NCBI GenBank assembly: GCA_903872555.1
Contig: CAIQLE010000089.1
Span: forward strand, 1-5,409
From: an uncultured bacterium
GTDB taxonomy: Bacteria; Pseudomonadota; Gammaproteobacteria; Burkholderiales; Burkholderiaceae_D
Direction of reading: 5' to 3'
DNA: 5,409 nucleotides
Shown piece after piece: positions 1 through 5,409 of the stretch. The notes under the pieces were generated by a model. It saw only the letters and a list, made by a program, of their open reading frames with translations, did not search any database and had not been told where the DNA came from. The translations under genes were made by a program, and so were the position numbers. Every line of letters starts with the position of its first letter. The stretch's first letter is position 1.

Positions 1-48
1 ATCCCGAGATGACGCGCCTGAGTTCCTATTGCACGCAAGGGGCAGAAG
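1..48. other. Upstream flank with no supported gene
   Basis: This short stretch precedes the first gene. TGA triplets occur at 10-12 and 19-21, so a gene entering from the left could end here, but too little sequence is visible to say. I see no convincing promoter in it. Its last part carries the ribosome binding site of the next gene. Confidence 0.4.
37..42 (+). promoter_or_regulatory. Ribosome binding site of the first gene
   Basis: The hexamer AAGGGG ends 6 bases before the ATG at 49, which is a normal Shine-Dalgarno distance. The two later in-frame ATGs (145 and 160) have no such site at proper spacing: the AAGG before 145 directly abuts the ATG, and the bases before 160 are A-rich with no purine box of this type. 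The site therefore favours the ATG at 49. Confidence 0.55.
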
Positions 49-918
49 ATGAGAGCCATCGTCAGACACAGCGTTTTAAAAAATACGCACGCTCAGAGAC
101 AACATGTGGCACCTGTTTTGAATGGCACACCTGCCATTCCAAGGATGCGGCAAAAAACGATGAGGAAAACGGTGTATTTCACCGATGCCCATGATGTTTG
201 CCTGAAGGCTTTTAAACAAGCCTGGCTGGAAGACAAGAAAAAAGCCATCGTGGTGGATCTGGCCAAGCTGCGGGATGCACCCAGAACGACGGACACCACG
301 CTGGCCCGGCCATGGAAAGAGATACAAGTCAGCCCTGCCGAGATCAAAGCTTTGCGTGACAGTCAGTATCATTGCTTAGAGTTTCGTGAACTGTATGCCA
401 TAGGAAAATTAAGGGATGTCGTCAACAGTAACCCCTATGATGTCGACAATCTGGCACTGGCAGATCAGCTGCTCAGCCGCAAGCCGGGTGAGGGACCTTT
501 TACGGGGGTAGTGACGGGGCCGTATGGCAATCGTGATTTTAAGTATTTGTATGTGATTGATCATGCGGGCATGCATATCATCCGTGAAATGACGCCATGC
601 GAAGCCAGTTCGCGCGGCATTGCATTACATTCACTCATCAAAAACAAGGGGGTGATAGGCGGAGAGATTTTTTTTGACCATGATGATCCCGGAACAGTCT
701 TCATTAACTTTGGATCGGCGCGTCTGCCTATACAAAACAGTAAGCAAGCTGAGCAAACAGCTCGCTTTGTACTGTCATTAGGCTATACCCGAGTGGTGGC
801 AGTATTTCCCGATCGCGATCTGAGCAATCAAGCCTACGGTATGAAAGACCGCTATGGTTCACAGGTGCAGAATGTGGTCTTTACTGCGTCACAAAGTGAA
901 GTTAAAGAAGACCTCTGA
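49..918 (+). CDS. Uncharacterised protein, 289 residues
   Basis: I do not recognise this protein with confidence. It has no hydrophobic segment long enough for a signal peptide or membrane helix, so it is probably cytoplasmic. Residues 1-40 are basic and look poorly ordered; a start at Met38 (position 160) would remove them, but the ribosome binding site favours Met1. Residues 41-160 are mixed and charged. Residues 165-255 look like a compact alpha/beta domain: a strand with YLYVID (166-171), a His-Ser pair (194-195), GGE (204-206), a strand ending in INFGSARLP (219-227), then a helix and a strand (238-253) followed by PDR. This order resembles, from memory, a domain seen near polymorphic toxins and effectors that has HSS, AGE and SGHYRP blocks, but the similarity is weak. 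Much of the second half is AT-richer than purL. The stop lies 5 bp from the convergent amidase stop. It is clearly a gene: long open frame, ribosome site and protein-like composition. Confidence 0.75.
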   Translation: MRAIVRHSVLKNTHAQRQHVAPVLNGTPAIPRMRQKTMRKTVYFTDAHDVCLKAFKQAWLEDKKKAIVVDLAKLRDAPRTTDTTLARPWKEIQVSPAEIKALRDSQYHCLEFRELYAIGKLRDVVNSNPYDVDNLALADQLLSRKPGEGPFTGVVTGPYGNRDFKYLYVIDHAGMHIIREMTPCEASSRGIALHSLIKNKGVIGGEIFFDHDDPGTVFINFGSARLPIQNSKQAEQTARFVLSLGYTRVVAVFPDRDLSNQAYGMKDRYGSQVQNVVFTASQSEVKEDL

Positions 919-923
919 GGGCC

Positions 924-2228
924 TTATCCCTGTAACGCTGGTCGCAAGGCTTTATCAATGGCCATACTGACGCTGATCAGATGAGCATCTTGCATGGCAG
1001 GCGCGGCAATCATCAGACCGACAGGCAAATCACCGGCACGTTGGCAGGGCAGTGACAGGGCACAACCATCCAGCAGGTTGATGAGTGAAGGATTGCGCAG
1101 CAGCAGACGGTTGGCCAGAAAAAAAGCATCATCGGAAACAGTCAGCGCTTCAATTTTTGGTGCCACGATAGGGACGGTCGGCATCAGCAAGGCGTCATAG
1201 CCTTGCATGGCCAGCTCGACACGCCTGATCCAGTCAGCGCGTTCGGCACGTTTATGTGTCACATCCTCTGCGCTGTAGCTTGCGCCCAGCCGCATGCGCA
1301 TCGCAACCCGCTGATCATACTGATCCGCATGTTCAGCCAGCAGGCGCTGATGCCATGCATAGGCTTCTGCAGATGGAAAAATATTGATATCACGCGCTTC
1401 ATTCAGCATAGTCATCGGCAGCTCAATAATCTCAGCACCAGCAGCTGAAAGTCGTGACAAGCTGGCAGTAAAGGCTTTGGCGACTTGTGAGTCCATATCA
1501 TCCATCACCAGATCTTCAGGAACGGCAAAGCGCAGACCGGCCAAGCTAAGCGTGACGGGATGTAAAGCGGTATCTGCGATCAGGCTGTCGATCAGCAGGC
1601 AATCCTGAATGCTGCGTGCGATGGGCCCCAGCGAGTCCAGCGTGGGGGAGAGCGGGATCGTGCCCGCTGTGGGCACACGGCGCATTGTGGGCTTAAAGCC
1701 GACCAGTCCGCACAGCGCTGCAGGGATGCGTATGGATCCACCGGTATCCGAGCCTATGGCCGCCACGCACATGCCTGCAGCCACGGACACGGCAGCGCCG
1801 GAAGAAGAGCCGCCCGGAATTCTGCTGCTATCGGCCGGGTTGCCCGGTGTGCCGTAATGCGGATTGATGCCTACGCCGGAAAAAGCAAATTCCGTCATGT
1901 TCGTCTTGCCTATGATGGCTGCACCTGCCCTGCGCAGTCGTGTCACGACAGGCGCATCGCTGATAGCAGCCGCATGCCCGCGCAGCACAATCGAACCGGC
2001 TAGCGTGGTTTCACCCTCGACATCAAACAAATCTTTGATAGAGACCGGCAATCCCGCAAGCGCAGAAACAGTCTGACCTGAGACGCGCATCACATCGGCA
2101 TGTGAAGCTGCTTTCAGCGCTTCTTCGCGGTATAGGGTGGTGAAGACAGAGGTCGATGCGGAAGCCAGCGACAGGCTGGTTTGCACCAGTTCGCGCCGGT
2201 TCAGGTCATGATAGGAATCGATGGACAT
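924..2228 (-). CDS. Amidase signature family enzyme (GatA-like amidase)
   Basis: This enzyme should hydrolyse a carboxylic amide to an acid plus ammonia; the substrate cannot be read from the sequence. With the start at 2228 it has 434 residues, normal for the family. The Ser-cisSer-Lys triad is complete: Lys65 in GLPVSIKD, cis-Ser141 in the glycine/serine loop PGGSSSG, and nucleophile Ser165 in SDTGGSIRIP, with the usual 24-residue distance between the serines. The TNMTEFAFSG block between them is also typical of the family. No signal peptide is seen, so it is probably cytoplasmic. It is unlikely to be the tRNA amidotransferase subunit GatA, because no gatB or gatC is adjacent and the C-terminal part is short and divergent. 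A start at 2294 (456 residues) is also open. I prefer 2228 because the extra 22 residues fall on a cluster of DNA repeats, but neither start has a clear ribosome binding site, and the short form leaves few residues before the first helix. The gene is divergent from purL and converges on the 289-residue gene. Confidence 0.9.
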   Translation of the reverse strand: MSIDSYHDLNRRELVQTSLSLASASTSVFTTLYREEALKAASHADVMRVSGQTVSALAGLPVSIKDLFDVEGETTLAGSIVLRGHAAAISDAPVVTRLRRAGAAIIGKTNMTEFAFSGVGINPHYGTPGNPADSSRIPGGSSSGAAVSVAAGMCVAAIGSDTGGSIRIPAALCGLVGFKPTMRRVPTAGTIPLSPTLDSLGPIARSIQDCLLIDSLIADTALHPVTLSLAGLRFAVPEDLVMDDMDSQVAKAFTASLSRLSAAGAEIIELPMTMLNEARDINIFPSAEAYAWHQRLLAEHADQYDQRVAMRMRLGASYSAEDVTHKRAERADWIRRVELAMQGYDALLMPTVPIVAPKIEALTVSDDAFFLANRLLLRNPSLINLLDGCALSLPCQRAGDLPVGLMIAAPAMQDAHLISVSMAIDKALRPALQG

Positions 2229-2258
2229 GGAAAGCTTGGTCTGAAATTGAAAAGGTCG

Positions 2259-2301
2259 AACGATAGCGGCATGCAACGATAGCATGCGTGACATCGCATG
2301 C
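2259..2301. repeat. Repeat cluster: AACGATAGC x2 and GCATGC x3
   Basis: AACGATAGC occurs at 2259-2267 and 2275-2283, 16 bp apart start to start. The palindrome GCATGC occurs at 2269-2274, 2282-2287 and 2296-2301, that is every 13-14 bp. The first two units are near copies (AACGATAGC followed by GCATGC, with the second unit 3 bp shorter because the two motifs overlap). The cluster lies between the amidase start and the purL promoter. It could be a binding site for a regulator of either gene or a local duplication; the function is an inference. Confidence 0.5.
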
Positions 2302-2313
2302 TGTAAAGCCGGA

Positions 2314-2340
2314 CTGTCACGCGCACTCCCAAGGTATAAT
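2314..2340 (+). promoter_or_regulatory. Predicted sigma-70 promoter of purL
   Basis: A perfect TATAAT -10 box lies at 2335-2340. A 4-of-6 match to TTGACA, CTGTCA at 2314-2319, sits upstream with a short 15-bp spacer. Transcription would begin near 2346-2348 and give a leader of about 65 bases before the purL ATG. The -10 box is convincing; the -35 assignment is weak because of the spacer. No match to the E. coli PurR operator palindrome was seen nearby. Confidence 0.5.
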
Positions 2341-2412
2341 CATGCCATCCGATTCATCCCGTGACGGGTGCATGTTTTAGCAGCCATCCGTCTCGCAACA
2401 CATCATTCAGCC
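2341..2412 (+). promoter_or_regulatory. purL leader with small hairpin and repeated GCCATCCG
   Basis: The leader holds a short hairpin, CCCG (2358-2361) and CGGG (2365-2368) around a TGA loop. This is flanked by the inverted pair CATGC (2341-2345) and GCATG (2370-2374), followed by TTTT. GCCATCCG appears twice, at 2344-2351 and 2383-2390. The stem is only 4 bp, so it is too weak to call a terminator or riboswitch. No Shine-Dalgarno sequence precedes the purL ATG; the bases just before it read CATTCAGCC. Confidence 0.3.
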
Positions 2413-5409
2413 ATGCTCATTTTACCGGGCTCCAGTGCCCTGTCTGCCTTCCGCATCCAGCGTTTATTGTCACAACTGAAAGAGATCGCGCCTGCAGTTA
2501 ACGGCATCTCCGGTCGTTATTGCCATTTCATAGCCAGCAGCGCAGAACTGAGCGCTGCCGACAAGACACGGCTGTCGGCCATGCTTGAATATGGCGAGCC
2601 CTTTGATGCTGATAGTCAGGGTGAAAGCTTTATCGTCATTCCCCGCGTAGGCACGATTTCTCCCTGGGCCAGCAAGGCCACGGATATTGCGCATAACTGT
2701 GGAATGACGCATATCCACAGAATCGAGCGCGGCGTAATGTATTACGTGCAGCTGAAATCAGGCTTGCTCGGCAAGAGTCAATCGCTGAGTGCGGATGCCG
2801 CCGCGGCGATTGCAGCGCTTTTGCATGATCGCATGACGGAAACCGTGGTGCGTCACCCTGAAGATGCAGCATCCTTATTCAATGAGTTGCAGGCTCAGCC
2901 CCTATCCTATGTGGATGTTAAGAGCGGTGGACATCAGGCACTCGAAGAGGCAAATACCTCGCTTGGTCTGGCCCTGTCCGATGATGAAATTGATTACCTG
3001 AACGCGGCTTTCACTCAGGCGGGACGTAATCCGACGGATGTCGAACTGATGATGTTCGCGCAAGCCAATAGCGAACACTGCCGTCACAAAATTTTCAATG
3101 CGGACTGGACCATAGACGGCGAGAAGCAGGATCGCTCGCTGTTTGGCATGATCAAAAATACGCATCAGTTGCAGCCCCGGGGAACGGTGGTGGCCTACTC
3201 AGACAATTCTTCGGTGATTGAAGGTGCGATGATCTCGCGCTTCTATCCTCGTGAAGCCGAAGGCAAGCTGTATCGCTCATCCGATGAGCTGACGCATATT
3301 CTGATGAAGGTCGAGACCCATAATCATCCGACAGCGATTTCGCCTTTTCCCGGCGCCTCCACCGGCGCAGGCGGCGAGATCCGCGACGAAGGTGCGACCG
3401 GTCGTGGCGGCAAGCCTAAGGCCGGACTGACCGGCTTCACGGTATCGAATCTGATGATCACGCATGCAGTGCAGCCTTGGGAAAACGCCTGTGATGTGAA
3501 TCAGGTGACAGAGCAGCGCAGTGGTCATGGTGAATCGGCCATCACTGGCAAACCCGATCGGATTGCTTCTGCATTGCAGATCATGATCGAAGGCCCACTG
3601 GGTGGCGCTGCATTCAATAATGAATTTGGCCGCCCGAATCTGGCCGGTTATTTCCGCAGTTACGAACAAAACGTTGACGGCACGGTGTATGGCTATCACA
3701 AGCCCATCATGATCGCTGGCGGCATGGGCAATATCTCGGCGCTGCACACCAGCAAAGAAGGACTGCCGCCAGGCAGCCTGCTGATACAGCTGGGCGGCCC
3801 CGGCATGCGCATAGGTATGGGCGGTAGTGCCGCTTCGTCTATGGCCACCGGTGTGAATCTGGCGGATCTGGATTTTGATTCTGTACAACGCGGCAATCCG
3901 GAAATGGAAAGGCGTGCACAGGAAGTCATCAATGCCTGCTGGGCACTGGCGGCAGACAATCCTATTTTGTCGATTCACGATGTAGGTGCAGGCGGCCTGT
4001 CGAATGCTTTCCCTGAACTGACCAATGATGCCGGCCGCGGTGCTGTATTTGATCTGCGCAAAGTGCCGCTGGAAGAGAGTGGTCTGGCACCGAAAGAAAT
4101 CTGGAGCAATGAATCTCAGGAGCGCTATGTGCTCGGTATTGCTCCTGCCAGTCTGGCGCTCTTCAAGGACATGTGTGAACGTGAGCGTTGCCCGTTTGCT
4201 GTGGTGGGCATCACCACAGAAGAACGTCAGTTGCGCGTACTCGATCCCGAGCATGACAACTATCCGGTTGATATGGCGATGGATGTTTTGCTCGGCAAGC
4301 CACCGAAGATGCACCGCGATGTTCAGCGCGTGCAGCGCCAAACCACAGCGATCGATCTGACAGGTATCACACTGGAACAGGCTGGCGAGCGTGTCTTGCG
4401 TCTGCCTACCGTGGCCGATAAATCTTTCCTCATCACCATTGGCGACCGTAGCGTGGGTGCGCATACAGTGCGTGACCAGATGGTAGGACCCTGGCAGGTG
4501 CCAGTCGCAGACTGTGCCATCACCACCATGAGCCATGAAGGCTATCTGGGTGAAGCTATGTCCATGGGCGAGCGTACGCCACTGGCAGTGATTAACTCAC
4601 CCGCCTCAGGCCGTATGGCTGTGGGTGAGGCGCTGACCAATATTGCCGCTGCAGCGATCGCGGATATCACGGATATCAAACTCTCTGCCAACTGGATGGC
4701 AGCGTGCGGCCAGCCAGGTCAGGATGCCGCACTGTTCGACACCGTGAAAGCCGTAGGCATGGAACTGTGTCCGGCACTGGGTCTGTCTATCCCAGTTGGT
4801 AAAGATTCTCTGTCCATGCGTACCACCTGGCAGGATGAGGCGGGTGACAAGGCAGTCGTTTCGCCGGTCTCGCTCATCGTTTCGGCCTTTGCACCCGTGA
4901 CTGATGTGCGTATGTCACTCACGCCTCAGTTGCGTAAAGATGTGGGTGAGACTGCACTGATTTTGATTGATCTGGGTCGTGGTAAGAATCGACTGGGGGC
5001 CTCATCGCTGGCGCAAGTCATGCAGCAGATCGGTAACGAAACCCCCGATGTCGACAGCGCTGATGATTTGAAGGCCTTCTTTGCAGCGATACAGCAACTC
5101 AATCGTGAACAAAAAATTCTCGCCTATCACGACCGTTCGGACGGTGGTCTCTACAGCACGCTGTGCGAAATGGCGTTTGCCGGTCATACAGGTATGTCGG
5201 TCAATCTCGATATCCTCGCCATGGAAAGCGAGCATGCAGCCGACTGGGGCGATTCCAAAAACTGGGCAGGTCAGGTGGAAGCGCGACGCTATGATCTGAC
5301 CCTGCGTGCTTTGTTCAGCGAAGAGCTGGGAGCAGTCATTCAGGTCCGCGCGGAACAAAAATCAGAAGCCATGAACGTGCTGCGTGAACATGGACTGGGT
5401 GCCTGCAGC
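2413..5409 (+). CDS. purL: Phosphoribosylformylglycinamidine synthase (FGAM synthase), C-terminus off the window
   Basis: This is the large single-chain PurL, which converts FGAR, glutamine and ATP to FGAM in step 4 of de novo purine synthesis in the cytoplasm. The 999 codons present are uninterrupted and run off the right edge. The start is fixed by family similarity: [14 protein letters not shown] matches the E. coli N-terminus as I recall it. In order: PurS-like N-terminal domain (about 1-150) with [18 protein letters not shown]; helical linker (about 165-215); then the paired ATP-binding synthase domains with NSEHCRH (219-225), ETHNHP (301-306) carrying active-site histidines, the [16 protein letters not shown] block (461-476), [11 protein letters not shown] (522-532), LSANWMAA (757-764), PVGKDSLSM (794-802) and YHDRSDGGL (905-913). 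Two insertions relative to E. coli lie at about 358-378 and 935-963. The glutaminase domain with its catalytic Cys is not in the window; by comparison the full protein should be about 1,335 residues. It probably has its own promoter at 2314-2340. Confidence 0.98.
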   Translation, partial: MLILPGSSALSAFRIQRLLSQLKEIAPAVNGISGRYCHFIASSAELSAADKTRLSAMLEYGEPFDADSQGESFIVIPRVGTISPWASKATDIAHNCGMTHIHRIERGVMYYVQLKSGLLGKSQSLSADAAAAIAALLHDRMTETVVRHPEDAASLFNELQAQPLSYVDVKSGGHQALEEANTSLGLALSDDEIDYLNAAFTQAGRNPTDVELMMFAQANSEHCRHKIFNADWTIDGEKQDRSLFGMIKNTHQLQPRGTVVAYSDNSSVIEGAMISRFYPREAEGKLYRSSDELTHILMKVETHNHPTAISPFPGASTGAGGEIRDEGATGRGGKPKAGLTGFTVSNLMITHAVQPWENACDVNQVTEQRSGHGESAITGKPDRIASALQIMIEGPLGGAAFNNEFGRPNLAGYFRSYEQNVDGTVYGYHKPIMIAGGMGNISALHTSKEGLPPGSLLIQLGGPGMRIGMGGSAASSMATGVNLADLDFDSVQRGNPEMERRAQEVINACWALAADNPILSIHDVGAGGLSNAFPELTNDAGRGAVFDLRKVPLEESGLAPKEIWSNESQERYVLGIAPASLALFKDMCERERCPFAVVGITTEERQLRVLDPEHDNYPVDMAMDVLLGKPPKMHRDVQRVQRQTTAIDLTGITLEQAGERVLRLPTVADKSFLITIGDRSVGAHTVRDQMVGPWQVPVADCAITTMSHEGYLGEAMSMGERTPLAVINSPASGRMAVGEALTNIAAAAIADITDIKLSANWMAACGQPGQDAALFDTVKAVGMELCPALGLSIPVGKDSLSMRTTWQDEAGDKAVVSPVSLIVSAFAPVTDVRMSLTPQLRKDVGETALILIDLGRGKNRLGASSLAQVMQQIGNETPDVDSADDLKAFFAAIQQLNREQKILAYHDRSDGGLYSTLCEMAFAGHTGMSVNLDILAMESEHAADWGDSKNWAGQVEARRYDLTLRALFSEELGAVIQVRAEQKSEAMNVLREHGLGACS

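Noticed and set aside
9..194. A 61-codon plus-strand frame overlapping the start of the first gene
   Set aside because: It is out of frame with the better supported gene at 49-918, has no ribosome binding site and gives a product rich in Thr, Cys and His without recognisable features.
919..953. Possible terminator after the first gene: GCCTT (921-925) pairing with AAGGC (946-950), followed by TTT
   Set aside because: The stem is 5 bp with a 20-base loop and lies in the amidase coding region. This is too weak for an intrinsic terminator.
1203..2076. Several plus-strand open frames of 70-82 codons across the amidase gene
   Set aside because: All lie opposite the clearly coding amidase, lack ribosome binding sites and have low-complexity compositions typical of shadow frames.
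924..2228. Amidase as GatA of the tRNA-dependent amidotransferase
   Set aside because: No gatB or gatC lies beside it, and the C-terminal part is shorter and unlike GatA. The shared triad only shows membership of the amidase signature family.
3277..4536. A 419-codon open frame on the minus strand inside purL
   Set aside because: Its codons are exactly in register with purL codons, so its stops need TTA, CTA or TCA in purL. purL rarely uses these codons, which opens the antisense frame by codon bias alone. The product is rich in His, Cys, Arg and Gln and resembles no family I know, while purL is certain on the other strand.
4666..4680. Short tandem GGATATCAC/GGATATCAA in purL
   Set aside because: It encodes normal residues of a conserved PurL region (ADITDIK) and is only two imperfect units, consistent with chance.

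Overview
The window looks like an ordinary chromosomal segment of a betaproteobacterium, most likely Burkholderiales and possibly Oxalobacteraceae-like. This placement is inferred from the style of the PurL protein: a long single-chain enzyme with two loop insertions relative to my recollection of E. coli PurL, of the kind I associate with Burkholderiales. The organism is not proven by the sequence.

Layout: (1) Positions 1-48 hold no gene I can support, apart from a Shine-Dalgarno-like AAGGGG at 37-42. (2) A plus-strand gene at 49-918 encodes a 289-residue, apparently cytoplasmic protein that I do not recognise. Its C-terminal half looks like a compact domain. (3) It converges, with only 5 bp between stop codons, on a minus-strand amidase-signature enzyme gene (924-2228, or up to 2294 with a longer start) that has an intact Lys-Ser-Ser triad. 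(4) The divergent region of about 185 bp (2229-2412) carries a cluster of GCATGC palindromes with a repeated AACGATAGC, a perfect TATAAT -10 box pointing towards purL, and a short leader with a small hairpin. (5) purL runs from 2413 off the right edge. It encodes formylglycinamidine ribonucleotide synthase of de novo purine synthesis. All 999 codons present are open; the C-terminal glutaminase domain lies outside the window.

The genes do not form an obvious operon or pathway. purL is a housekeeping gene with its own promoter, the amidase is divergent from it, and the unknown gene is convergent with the amidase. I found no RNA gene, mobile element, CRISPR array or clear intrinsic terminator. 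No new multi-gene system is evident. The items most worth a second look are the unrecognised 289-residue protein and the repeat cluster between the amidase and purL.
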